Positions 56,296 to 64,000 of a DNA stretch of 64,000 nucleotides are shown here, piece after piece. The translations under genes were made by a program, and so were the position numbers. Positions within the stretch are counted from its first letter, which is position 1; each line of letters starts with the position of its first letter. This stretch comes from Phycicoccus sp. M110.8 (lineage in GTDB: Bacteria > Actinomycetota > Actinomycetes > Actinomycetales > Dermatophilaceae), in assembly GCF_032464895.1 (NCBI RefSeq), contig NZ_JAWDIC010000001.1, forward strand, positions 744,001 through 808,000, read 5' to 3'. The notes beneath the pieces were generated by a model. That model had not been told where the DNA came from and did no database searches. It saw nothing but the letters and a program-made list of their open reading frames with translations.

Positions 56296-57447
56296 GTGCG
56301 AGTCGCCATCGTCACCGAGTCCTTCCTCCCGACGTTCAACGGCGTCACGACCAGCGTGTGCCGGGTCACCGAGTGCCTCGTCGCCGCGGGGCACGAGGTG
56401 CTCCTCGTGGCGCCACGGCCGGCGCCCGAGTCGTATGCCGGGTGCCCGGTGCACGGCGTCGCCTCCGTGCCGGTGCGGGGCTTCCCGCTGGGGATGCCGT
56501 CTCGCGAGATCGAGGACGTGCTGCGCGGGTTCGGGCCGGACGTCGTCCACGTCGCCTCGCCGTTCGTGCTCGGCGCCAGCGCCCTCGCGACCACGTCCCG
56601 CCTCGGCGTGCCCAGCGTGGCGGTCTACCAGACCGACATGCCGTCCTACCTCCAGCGCCACGCACCGGCCGCGGTTGGCGCCGGCGCGTCGCGCGCGGCG
56701 TGGCGCTGGCTGCGGCGGTTGCACGGCATGGCCGACCTCACCCTCGCCCCGTCGACCGCGGCGCTGGCCGACCTGCACTCGCACGGTGTCGCCCGGACGG
56801 CGCTGTGGGGGCGCGGTGTCGACACGCGGCAGTTCTCCCCCGACTGGCGCCTCGACGCCGGCACCCGCGCCCTGCGCCGGCGGCTGTCGCCGGACGGCGA
56901 GGTCGTGGTCGGGTACGTCGGCCGGCTGGCCCCCGAGAAGGAGCTCGACCGGCTCGTGCCGGTGGCGACGCTGCCGGGTGTCCGGCTGGTGCTCGTCGGG
57001 GACGGACCCGACCGGCAGCGCATCGGCGCCGTCCTCGCGGGCGCGGCGGCGTCGGCGGGCGTGCCGGCGCCCGTCCTCCTGGGCCGGCGCGACGGCGACG
57101 ACCTCGCCCGGGCGTATGCCGCGCTCGACGTCTTCGTCCACACCGGCACGCGGGAGACGTTCGGCCAGACCCTGCAGGAGGCGGCGGCGACGGGACTGCC
57201 CGTCCTGGCGCCGGCGCGCGGAGGGCCGCTCGACCTCGTCGACCACAGCCGCACCGGGCTGCTCTACGACCCCGACGACCCGGCGGCCCTCGTCGACGCC
57301 GTCCGGCACCTCGTGGGCGACCGGGCCAAGCGCGAGGCCCTGGGCCGCGCCGGACTCGAGCGCGTGGCCGACCGGGGCTGGACGCCGCTCACGGCAGCGC
57401 TGGTCGGGCACTACGAGCAGGTCGCCGCCCGCCAGAGGGTGACCTGA
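56296..57447 (+). CDS. GT4 family glycosyltransferase (probable mannosyltransferase)
   Basis: A 383-residue retaining GT-B enzyme. The N-terminal Rossmann half begins MRVAIVTESFLPTFNGVTTSV, as in MgtA/PimB-like mannosyltransferases. The donor half contains GYVGRLAPEKELDRLV and the EX7E motif RETFGQTLQEA. Divergent from the GDP-mannose synthesis gene, so GDP-mannose is a plausible donor and lipomannan-type lipids plausible products. That is inference from context. GTG 56296 follows a GGAGG. Confidence 0.9.
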   Translation: MRVAIVTESFLPTFNGVTTSVCRVTECLVAAGHEVLLVAPRPAPESYAGCPVHGVASVPVRGFPLGMPSREIEDVLRGFGPDVVHVASPFVLGASALATTSRLGVPSVAVYQTDMPSYLQRHAPAAVGAGASRAAWRWLRRLHGMADLTLAPSTAALADLHSHGVARTALWGRGVDTRQFSPDWRLDAGTRALRRRLSPDGEVVVGYVGRLAPEKELDRLVPVATLPGVRLVLVGDGPDRQRIGAVLAGAAASAGVPAPVLLGRRDGDDLARAYAALDVFVHTGTRETFGQTLQEAAATGLPVLAPARGGPLDLVDHSRTGLLYDPDDPAALVDAVRHLVGDRAKREALGRAGLERVADRGWTPLTAALVGHYEQVAARQRVT

Positions 57448-57527
57448 CCCGGCCGCGCGACCTGCCGCCGGGGTGCGACCTGCGCCCGGCCGTGGGCATG
57501 CTGGCCGCGACCCCGGAGGTGACATGC

Positions 57528-58517
57528 ATGCACTACCGCACGATCGGTTCCGACCCCGCCCGACAGCGCACGGTCAGCGTGCTCGGACTCGGCACCATGG
57601 CATTCGGCACCGGCTTGGACGAGGCGGCGTCGTTCGCGCTGCTCGACCGGTTCGTCGAGGCCGGCGGGACCCTGCTCGACACCTCCAACAACTACGCCTT
57701 CTGGGCCGACGGCAGCCAGGGCGGCCAGAGCGAGACCATGGTCGGCCGCTGGCTGGCGGCCAGCGGCGCCCGGGACCGCGTCGTGGTGGCGACCAAGGTC
57801 GGGGCCCGGCCCGTCCGGCCCGCCCGCGACTTCGCGGAGGTCGAGGGCCTCTCCCCCGACGTCGTCCGCGAGCAGGTCGACCGCAGCCGCGAGCGCCTCG
57901 GCGTCGAGCAGGTCGACCTCCTGCACGCCCACCTGCGCGACCCGGCGACCCCCCTGGCGGACCAGGTCGCCGGGCTCGCCGCGCTCGTCGAGGCCGGATC
58001 GGTGGGGGTGCTGGGCGCGAGCAACTTCTGGGTCTGGGAGCTCGAGCGCTCCCTGCAGCTCGCCGGCGACGGCCCACGCTACGACACCGTGCAGTACCAG
58101 CACTCCTACCTGCGACCCCGCACCGACCTGCCCTCCCTGCACGCACCGGAGGGTGCGGCCGGCGTCGCCGACGGGCAGGTGCTGAGCTGGCTCGCCGACC
58201 GTCGCGACGTCACCCTCATCGCCTACTCCGCGCTGCTCAAGGGCACGTATGCCGCGCCGGACGCGCCGCTGCCGCCGGGCTTCGACCACCCCGGCACCCA
58301 CGAACGACTCGCCGTGCTGGACGAGGTCGCCCGCGAGACGGGCACCTCCCGCAACCAGGTGGTGCTCGCCTGGCTGCTCGGCGGCCAGGTCCCCTCGATC
58401 CCGCTCGTGGGCCCGAGGACCGTGGCCGAGCTCGACGAGTGCCTCGCTGCCGTGGACCTGGAGCTCACGGCCGACCAGCGGCAGCGGCTCGACGGCCCCC
58501 GCACGTTCGTGGGCTGA
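57528..58517 (+). CDS. Aldo/keto reductase
   Basis: A 329-residue NADP(H)-dependent oxidoreductase of the (alpha/beta)8 AKR fold. Catalytic residues can be seen as Asp (LLDTSNNYAFW), Tyr in NNYAF, Lys in VVATKVG and His in LLHAHLRD. The C-terminal coenzyme site is SIPLVGPRTVAELDE. Substrate unknown. ATG 57528 is in frame and has GGAGGTG about nine bases upstream; ATG 57524 is out of frame. Confidence 0.92.
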   Translation: MHYRTIGSDPARQRTVSVLGLGTMAFGTGLDEAASFALLDRFVEAGGTLLDTSNNYAFWADGSQGGQSETMVGRWLAASGARDRVVVATKVGARPVRPARDFAEVEGLSPDVVREQVDRSRERLGVEQVDLLHAHLRDPATPLADQVAGLAALVEAGSVGVLGASNFWVWELERSLQLAGDGPRYDTVQYQHSYLRPRTDLPSLHAPEGAAGVADGQVLSWLADRRDVTLIAYSALLKGTYAAPDAPLPPGFDHPGTHERLAVLDEVARETGTSRNQVVLAWLLGGQVPSIPLVGPRTVAELDECLAAVDLELTADQRQRLDGPRTFVG

Positions 58518-58676
58518 CCCTGCATACCGGCTGGTAACCACTCCTGTCTGGTTTCTCACAGGCGGGCGGCGCGCGGCCCCGCGGAGCGGCCAGATAACCT
58601 GACGGACGAACTACGGCAACCGCCGCCCTCGTCGGACGAGCGACGCCGTCTCCACTCTTCTCGAAAGGGACGCGCA

Positions 58677-59054
58677 GTGGCGCAGGCAACCACGGGGACT
58701 CTCTACCGCGGCCGCGAAGGCATGTGGTCGTGGGTGGCCCACCGCATCAGCGGCGTACTCCTCTTCCTCTTCCTCTTCGCGCACGTGCTCGACACGGCGC
58801 TGGTCCGGGTCTCGCCGGACGCCTACAACGAGGTCATGTCGGCCTACAAGAACCCGGTCGTCGGGCTGGGAGAGGCGGGCCTGGTGGCCGCGGTCATCTT
58901 CCACGCGCTCAACGGCCTGCGGATCATCGCCGTCGACTTCTGGGGCAAGGGCCCGAAGTACCAGCGGCAGATGTTCTGGGGCGTCGTCGTGGGCTTCGTC
59001 GTGCTGTTCGCACCGTTCGCGGTCCGGCACCTCACCAACGTCTTCTCGCACTGA
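58677..59054 (+). CDS. sdhC: Succinate dehydrogenase cytochrome b subunit
   Basis: A 125-residue membrane anchor with three helices. MWSWVAHRISGVLLFLFLFAHVLDTALV carries the conserved His-Arg-x-Ser-Gly and the haem-ligand-type His. GTG 58677 follows a GAAAGGGA ribosome site. It is first in the sdhCDAB operon, 11 bp from sdhD. Confidence 0.94.
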   Translation: MAQATTGTLYRGREGMWSWVAHRISGVLLFLFLFAHVLDTALVRVSPDAYNEVMSAYKNPVVGLGEAGLVAAVIFHALNGLRIIAVDFWGKGPKYQRQMFWGVVVGFVVLFAPFAVRHLTNVFSH

Positions 59055-59065
59055 AGGGGCAGAGA

Positions 59066-59527
59066 ATGAGCGCCACCAGCCAGACCACCCCCGTGCCCAC
59101 CGAGCCGGTCCGCCAGTCGCCCTACCGCAGGGTGAACCGTGGCCGCGGCAACTTCGAGCTGTGGTCGTGGGTCTTCATGCGCGGCAGCGGCATCCTGCTG
59201 CTCGTGCTCGTCTTCGGGCACCTGTTCGTCAACCTCATGCTGGGCGAGGGCATCCACGCGATCGACTTCGCGTTCGTCGCCGGCAAGTGGGCCAGCCCGT
59301 TCTGGCAGGTCTGGGACATGCTCATGCTGTGGCTGGCCATGCTGCACGGCTTCAACGGTGTCCGCACGATCATCAACGACTACACCGAGCGCGAGAACAC
59401 GCGCTGGGTGCTCAAGGGCCTGCTGGTGCTGGCGACCTTCTTCACGGTCGTCCTCGGGACGCTGGTGATCTTCACCTTCGACCCCTGCATCGACCCGAAC
59501 TCCACCCTCTCCGTGTGCACGCGCTGA
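59066..59527 (+). CDS. sdhD: Succinate dehydrogenase hydrophobic membrane anchor
   Basis: A 153-residue protein with three helices: ILLLVLVFGHLFVNLML, the segment WQVWDMLMLWLAMLHGFNGVRTII, and VLKGLLVLATFFTVVLGTLVIF. Conserved His residues in the first and second helices suit haem binding. The RNRGRGNFELWSWVF lead-in region matches actinobacterial SdhD. Between sdhC and sdhA. Confidence 0.93.
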   Translation: MSATSQTTPVPTEPVRQSPYRRVNRGRGNFELWSWVFMRGSGILLLVLVFGHLFVNLMLGEGIHAIDFAFVAGKWASPFWQVWDMLMLWLAMLHGFNGVRTIINDYTERENTRWVLKGLLVLATFFTVVLGTLVIFTFDPCIDPNSTLSVCTR

Positions 59528-59561
59528 CCCCGCACCTCGCGCAGTAAGGACACAGACACCC

Positions 59562-61340
59562 ATGCAGACGCACAAGTACGACGTCGTCATCGTCGGCGCC
59601 GGCGGGGCCGGCATGCGCGCCGCCCTCGAGTCGAGCAAGCGCACCCGCACCGCCGTGCTCACCAAGCTCTACCCGACCCGCTCCCACACCGGCGCGGCCC
59701 AGGGCGGCATGTGCGCCGCCCTCGCCAACGTCGAGGAGGACAACTGGGAGTGGCACACCTTCGACACCGTCAAGGGCGGCGACTACCTCGTCGACCAGGA
59801 CGCCGCCGAGGTCATGTGCCGTGAGGCCATCGACGCCGTCATCGACCTCGAGAAGATGGGCCTGCCGTTCAACCGCACGCCCGAGGGCAAGATCGACCAG
59901 CGCCGCTTCGGTGGGCACACCCGCAACCACGGTGAGGCCGCCGTGCGCCGGTCCTGCTTCGCAGCGGACCGCACCGGCCACATGATCCTGCAGACGCTCT
60001 ACCAGAACTGCGTCAAGCAGGGCGTCGAGTTCTACAACGAGTTCTACGTCCTCGACCTGCTGCTCAACACCGGCGCCGACGGCGTCGAGCGCGCGGCCGG
60101 CGTCGTGGCGTACGAGCTGGCCACCGGCGAGCTGCACGTCTTCCAGGCCAAGTCGGTCGTCTTCGCCACCGGCGGCACCGGCAAGGTCTTCAAGACCACC
60201 TCCAACGCCCACACCCTCACCGGCGACGGCATGGGCGTGGCCTTCCGACGCGGCATCCCGCTGGAGGACATGGAGTTCTTCCAGTTCCACCCGACAGGCC
60301 TCGCCGGCCTCGGCATCCTGCTCTCCGAGGCCGCCCGGGGCGAGGGCGGCATCCTGCGCAACGCCGACGGCGAGCGCTTCATGGAGCGCTACGCCCCCAC
60401 CATCAAGGACCTCGCGCCGCGCGACATCGTCGCCCGGTCGATGGCCAACGAGGTGCGCGAGGGCCGCGGCGCCGGGCCGAACAAGGACTACGTCCTGCTC
60501 GACCTGACCCACCTCGAGCCGGCGCACATCGACGCCAAGCTCCCCGACATCACCGAGTTCGCCCGCACGTACCTGGGCGTCGAGCCGTACACCGAGCCGG
60601 TCCCGGTCTACCCGACCGCGCACTACGCCATGGGCGGCATCCCGACCAACGTCGAGGCCGAGGTGCTGCGCAACAACACCGACGTCGTCCCGGGCCTGTA
60701 CGCCGCCGGCGAGGTCGCGTGCGTGTCCGTGCACGGCTCGAACCGCCTGGGCACCAACAGCCTGCTCGACATCAACGTCTTCGGCCGCCGTGCCGGCATC
60801 GCCGCCGCGGAGTATGCCGTGGACGCCCCGTGGGTGGACCTCCCCGAGGCCCCGGAGGCCCTCGTCACCGGCATGGTGGAGGGCATCCGCTCGCGCGAGA
60901 GCGGCGAGCGCGTGGCCGACCTGCGCCGCGAGCTGCAGGAGACCATGGACCGCAACGTCCAGGTCTTCCGCACCGAGGCCTCGATGAAGGAGGCCCTCGG
61001 CGTCATCGACGAGCTCAAGGAGCGCTACGCCAACGTCGTGGTGCAGGACAAGGGCAAGCGGTACAACACCGACCTGCTCGAGGCCGTGGAGCTCGGCTTC
61101 CTCATCGAGCTCGCCGAGGTCATCACGCTCGGCGCCCTCGCCCGCAAGGAGTCCCGCGGCGGCCACTTCCGCGAGGACTACACCGCGCGCGACGACGTGA
61201 ACTTCATGCGGCACACGATGGCGTACCGCCCGGCGGTCGACGGCGACCTCGGCGCGGGCCCGTCCTTCGCCGACGAGGTCCGCCTCGACTACAAGCCCGT
61301 GACCGTGACCCGCTACCAGCCGATGGAGCGCAAGTACTGA
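59562..61340 (+). CDS. sdhA: Succinate dehydrogenase flavoprotein subunit
   Basis: Oxidises succinate to fumarate with covalently bound FAD. The 592-residue protein has VGAGGAGMRAAL at the N-terminus, the flavinylation His42 in SHTGAAQGG, HTRNHGEAAVRRSCFAADRTGHM, FHPTGLAG and the active-site Arg region AVYPTAHYAMGGIPTN (here VPVYPTAHYAMGG). It shares the A of its TGA stop with the sdhB start (TGATG). Confidence 0.97.
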   Translation: MQTHKYDVVIVGAGGAGMRAALESSKRTRTAVLTKLYPTRSHTGAAQGGMCAALANVEEDNWEWHTFDTVKGGDYLVDQDAAEVMCREAIDAVIDLEKMGLPFNRTPEGKIDQRRFGGHTRNHGEAAVRRSCFAADRTGHMILQTLYQNCVKQGVEFYNEFYVLDLLLNTGADGVERAAGVVAYELATGELHVFQAKSVVFATGGTGKVFKTTSNAHTLTGDGMGVAFRRGIPLEDMEFFQFHPTGLAGLGILLSEAARGEGGILRNADGERFMERYAPTIKDLAPRDIVARSMANEVREGRGAGPNKDYVLLDLTHLEPAHIDAKLPDITEFARTYLGVEPYTEPVPVYPTAHYAMGGIPTNVEAEVLRNNTDVVPGLYAAGEVACVSVHGSNRLGTNSLLDINVFGRRAGIAAAEYAVDAPWVDLPEAPEALVTGMVEGIRSRESGERVADLRRELQETMDRNVQVFRTEASMKEALGVIDELKERYANVVVQDKGKRYNTDLLEAVELGFLIELAEVITLGALARKESRGGHFREDYTARDDVNFMRHTMAYRPAVDGDLGAGPSFADEVRLDYKPVTVTRYQPMERKY

Positions 61341-62104
61341 TGACTGCCACTGCCGAGAAGCAGACCACCGAGGAGCAGAAGGCGGGGGCCGTCCCCACCT
61401 TCACGGTGACCCTCAAGGTCCAGCGGTACAACCCCGAGGTCGACAGCGAGCCGCACTGGGAGACCTACGAGGTCACCTCGCACGCCACCGACCGGGTGCT
61501 CGACGCCCTGCACCAGATCAAGTGGGAGCAGGACGGCTCGCTGTCGTTCCGCCGTTCCTGCGCCCACGGGGTCTGCGGCTCCGACGCCATGCGGATCAAC
61601 GGCAAGAACCGGCTCGCCTGCAAGACGCTCATCAAGGACGTCAACCCGGACAAGCCGATCACCGTCGAGCCGATCAAGGGCCTTCCGCTCGAGAAGGACC
61701 TCATCGTCGACATGGAGCCGTTCTTCGACGCCTACCGCGAGGTGATGCCGTTCCTCGTCACCACGGGCAACGAGCCGACCCGCGAGCGCATCCAGAGCCA
61801 GGCCGACCGCGACCGCTTCGACGACACCACCAAGTGCATCCTGTGCGCCGCCTGCACGACGAGCTGCCCGGTGTTCTGGAACGACGGCCAGTACTTCGGC
61901 CCGGCCGCGATCGTCAACGCCCACCGCTTCATCTTCGACAGCCGCGACGAGGGCGGGGCACAACGCCTGGAGATCCTCAACGACAAGGAGGGCGTGTGGC
62001 GCTGCCGCACGACCTTCAACTGCACCGAGGCCTGCCCCCGCGGGATCCAGGTCACGAAGGCCATCCAGGAGGTCAAGCGCGCCCTCCTGACCAGCAGGTT
62101 CTGA
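61340..62104 (+). CDS. sdhB: Succinate dehydrogenase iron-sulfur subunit
   Basis: A 254-residue electron-transfer subunit. The [2Fe-2S] cysteines are in RRSCAHGVCGSDAM and RLACK, the [4Fe-4S] cluster in CILCAACTTSCP and the [3Fe-4S] cluster around CRTTFNCTEACPRGI. The N-terminus has a ~15-residue charged extension. It ends the sdhCDAB operon; the following gene has its own start signal. Confidence 0.97.
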   Translation: MTATAEKQTTEEQKAGAVPTFTVTLKVQRYNPEVDSEPHWETYEVTSHATDRVLDALHQIKWEQDGSLSFRRSCAHGVCGSDAMRINGKNRLACKTLIKDVNPDKPITVEPIKGLPLEKDLIVDMEPFFDAYREVMPFLVTTGNEPTRERIQSQADRDRFDDTTKCILCAACTTSCPVFWNDGQYFGPAAIVNAHRFIFDSRDEGGAQRLEILNDKEGVWRCRTTFNCTEACPRGIQVTKAIQEVKRALLTSRF

Positions 62105-62124
62105 CGAACCGGCCCCCTCTGGGG

Positions 62125-62130
62125 CACACT
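62125..62130 (+). promoter_or_regulatory. -10 hexamer (CACACT) for the carboxypeptidase gene
   Basis: CACACT ends seven bases before GTG 62138, the spacing of the other leaderless promoters. Confidence 0.35.
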
Positions 62131-62137
62131 GTCGCCA

Positions 62138-63391
62138 GTGCTCAGCCGACGACACCTGACCGCCGCCACCGCCAGCGCCCTGCTGGCGGTCGGCGGCGTC
62201 GTCGTTCCCGCCCTCACTGCGCCCGCTGCGGCTGCCCCCAAGCCCAGGCCCGGTGCCACCCCCACGCTGCCCGTGCCGCGCGCGACGGTGCAGCCACTGC
62301 AGTCCGTCGGCGGCCCGAAGCTGGCTGCGACCGGCATCGTCACGGACCTGCCCCCCGGCGTCCCGGCCCCGCCGAAGCTGCGCGACGTCGCCTGGCTGCT
62401 CGCCGACCTGCAGACCGGTGAGGTGGTCGCGGCCAAGGCACCGCACGCCCGGCTGCTGCCCGCCAGCACCCTGAAGACCCTCACGGCCCTGACGCTCATC
62501 CCCCAGGTCCCGCCCGACGAGGTCGTGAAGGCGTCCGCGGCCGACGCCGCCGCCGACGGCACCCGCGTCGGCATGGTCCCCGGGCAGACGTACACCGGAC
62601 GGCAGCTGTTCCAGGCGCTGCTGATGTCCTCCGGCAACGACGCGGCATACGCCCTCGCGGAGGCGGCCGGCGGCCGCGACAAGGTGCTGGCGCAGATGAA
62701 CGCGAACGCCGCCCACCTCGGCGCCCACGACACCGTGGCCAAGGACCCGTCGGGGCTCGACGCGCCCGGCCAGACGTCGAGCGCGTACGACCTCGCCCTC
62801 ATCGCCCGCGCCGCCCTGCAGCTGCCCGACTTCCGCGCCTACGTCACGACGAAGCAGGCCGACTTCCCCGGGCTGGTCGACCCGAGGACCAAGAAGCGCA
62901 AGACGTACAAGATCAACAACCACAACGCCCTGCTGTACAACTACCCCGGCACGATCGGCGTCAAGAACGGCTACACGGTGGCGGCCCACCGCACCTTCAT
63001 CTCGGCCGTCAGCCGGGGCGGGCACACGTACCTGCTCACCGAGATGTACGGCCTCGACAACTCGTGGCGACCCCAGGCGGCGATGTACGACTGGGCGTTC
63101 CGGTACGCCTCGAAGGCACGTCCCGTGGGCCGGCTCGTCGAGCCCGGCGAGGTCACCGCGCCCCTGTCCGCACCGCCGACCGCGGTCGCGGGTGCGCCGG
63201 GCGACACGGGCGCGCAGCCGGCCCAGCGGACGGCCGCCGCGGCCGCGGTCCCGCCGGCGCAGCTCGGGCCGGTGGCCTCCGTGACGCCGTGGCTGGGCTT
63301 CGGTGGCCTGGCGGCCCTGGTCGGGGCCGTCGCGGGCCTGCGGCTGCGCGCCAAGCGCGCCGTCCGCGGCCGCCACCGCGCCCTCTCCTGA
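62138..63391 (+). CDS. D-alanyl-D-alanine carboxypeptidase (DacA/PBP5 type)
   Basis: A 417-residue low-molecular-weight penicillin-binding protein acting on peptidoglycan outside the membrane. An Ala-rich signal peptide with an AAA cleavage area is followed by the S11 domain. The catalytic motifs are SxxK in PASTLKT, SGN in SSGNDAAYAL and KNG in IGVKNGYTV (KTG variant). A Pro/Ala linker and a C-terminal transmembrane helix (PWLGFGGLAALVGAVAGL) with a basic tail anchor it. All three motifs are present. Confidence 0.93.
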   Translation: MLSRRHLTAATASALLAVGGVVVPALTAPAAAAPKPRPGATPTLPVPRATVQPLQSVGGPKLAATGIVTDLPPGVPAPPKLRDVAWLLADLQTGEVVAAKAPHARLLPASTLKTLTALTLIPQVPPDEVVKASAADAAADGTRVGMVPGQTYTGRQLFQALLMSSGNDAAYALAEAAGGRDKVLAQMNANAAHLGAHDTVAKDPSGLDAPGQTSSAYDLALIARAALQLPDFRAYVTTKQADFPGLVDPRTKKRKTYKINNHNALLYNYPGTIGVKNGYTVAAHRTFISAVSRGGHTYLLTEMYGLDNSWRPQAAMYDWAFRYASKARPVGRLVEPGEVTAPLSAPPTAVAGAPGDTGAQPAQRTAAAAAVPPAQLGPVASVTPWLGFGGLAALVGAVAGLRLRAKRAVRGRHRALS

Positions 63392-63413
63392 CCCAGACAC
63401 CTCCCCCCATCCC

Positions 63414-63488
63414 CCGCGCAAAACAACGGTTGCCCGTCAACCCTCGGGATGACTTCGCGAGGGTTGGCGGGCAACCGTTGTTTCGCGG
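63414..63488. terminator. Long hairpin, CGCAAAAC family, copy 2
   Basis: A near-perfect ~30-bp stem (CGCGCAAAACAACGGTTG.. with its complement) with about two mismatches lies between the convergent carboxypeptidase and YihY genes. The words CGCAAAAC, CGGTTGC and CAACC recur in the same order as at 1859-1940. Confidence 0.75.
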
Positions 63489-63567
63489 GACTTCGCGAGG
63501 AGGCGGACGCGCGGCTGTGTCGGGTGCCGGGCAGGAGCCGGTATGCCGGGTGCGTGGCCCGGGCGTG

Positions 63568-64000
63568 TCAGTGGCGGCGCAGGAGGGCGCGCAGGCCGCG
63601 ACGGGCCGTCCCGAGGGCGGTCGCGCCGACCGCGCCGAGCACGAGGCCGGCCGCGAGGGTCGTGCGGTCGGCAGCCACCGGCCCGAACGTCGGCAGGCCG
63701 GCGTCGGTGCGGGCACGCACCGAGTCCAGCGGCTCGGGCGCCGGGCCCTCGACGAGCTTCTCCCGCTGCGCCGCCGACAGCTGCCCGGCGGTGCCGGCGC
63801 TCTCGTCGAGGTCGTTGGCAGCCCAGGCTGCGGAGATGAGCAGCACCCGGGACATGAAGTTCAGCCAGACGAGCAGCCCGACGACGAGCGCGAACCCGAG
63901 GTAGAGCTTGTTGTTCGTCGTGCTCGCCAGCAGGACCGACCCGAACTTCTTGAGCAGGGTGAGGGAGATGCCGCCGAACACCGCGGCGTTGCGCAGCCCG
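63568..64000 (-). CDS. YihY/BrkB family membrane protein, C-terminal part (5' truncated by window)
   Basis: About 144 residues are visible and the frame stays open to base 64000. Two hydrophobic segments are visible: ALVVGLLVWLNFMSRVLLISAAWAAN, the hallmark last helices of YihY/BrkB inner-membrane proteins (residues before N-D-L), and a second C-terminal helix TTLAAGLVLGAVGATALG with a basic end. Upstream residues GLRNAAVFGGISLTLLKKFGS match the periplasmic loop before it. Function not established; in some bacteria annotated as virulence factor BrkB. Confidence 0.8.
   Translation of the reverse strand, partial: GLRNAAVFGGISLTLLKKFGSVLLASTTNNKLYLGFALVVGLLVWLNFMSRVLLISAAWAANDLDESAGTAGQLSAAQREKLVEGPAPEPLDSVRARTDAGLPTFGPVAADRTTLAAGLVLGAVGATALGTARRGLRALLRRH

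Overview
The window is high-GC actinobacterial chromosome. Codon use is strongly biased to G/C in third positions, GTG starts are frequent, and 4-base GTGA/ATGA gene overlaps are common. Gene order (DUF4129-DUF4350-MoxR-DUF58 beside SpoIIM and RDD genes; sdhCDAB beside nucleoside salvage; lpdA without one cysteine; actinobacterial acyl-CoA carboxylases) points to Micrococcales, and I would guess Intrasporangiaceae (Janibacter/Phycicoccus/Terrabacter-like). The family assignment is inference. No rRNA, tRNA, CRISPR array, insertion sequence or prophage was seen.

Layout. 1-7.9 kb: 3' part of a Na+/H+ antiporter with a UBP zinc finger, maf, an acyl-CoA carboxylase beta subunit and acyl-CoA dehydrogenase divergent from a MerR regulator, an M50-like peptidase, a PfkB kinase and an acyltransferase. 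8-15.4 kb: tryptophan 2,3-dioxygenase, a biotin-carrying acyl-CoA carboxylase alpha subunit, an antitoxin-like protein, lpdA, and a beta-propeller lipoprotein coupled to a NodB-like lipoprotein. 15.4-24.7 kb: purine nucleoside phosphorylase and phosphohexomutase, a lone receiver, an HtrA-like protease, then deoC, two aldehyde dehydrogenase-family genes and a uridine kinase-like gene. 24.7-30.3 kb: membrane protein, DUF4129, DUF4350, MoxR and DUF58, all tightly coupled. 30.3-35 kb: a lower-GC defence island (D12 adenine methyltransferase, nuclease-fold partner, AIPR-family protein, HEPN-like protein) inserted before the SpoIIM/RDD pair. 37-51.8 kb: nucleoside uptake and salvage (adenosine deaminase, thymidine phosphorylase, cytidine deaminase, BMP-type ABC importer), an M20 amidohydrolase and a methylmalonyl-CoA mutase-family protein. 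51.9-58.5 kb: GbsR/MarR-type regulator with an ABC exporter, mannose-1-phosphate guanylyltransferase, a GT4 glycosyltransferase and an aldo/keto reductase. 58.7-64 kb: sdhCDAB, a D-Ala-D-Ala carboxypeptidase and the 3' part of a YihY/BrkB membrane protein.

How the genes fit together. The importer, three deaminases/phosphorylases, PNP, the sugar mutase, DeoC and the aldehyde dehydrogenases would take exogenous nucleosides to glyceraldehyde 3-phosphate and acetyl units, and sdhCDAB lies close by. The carboxylases, acyl-CoA dehydrogenase and mutase suggest branched-chain amino-acid or propionyl-CoA metabolism.

Three sequence-level patterns stand out. An octamer CGGCATAC/GTATGCCG recurs about once per 1.2 kb on both strands but is missing from the defence island. 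Many genes have a TANNNT hexamer 6-7 bases before the start codon, which implies leaderless mRNAs. Long near-perfect hairpins from a few recurring sequence families sit at gene 3' ends. Coordinates were read by eye and short sites may be off by a base or two.
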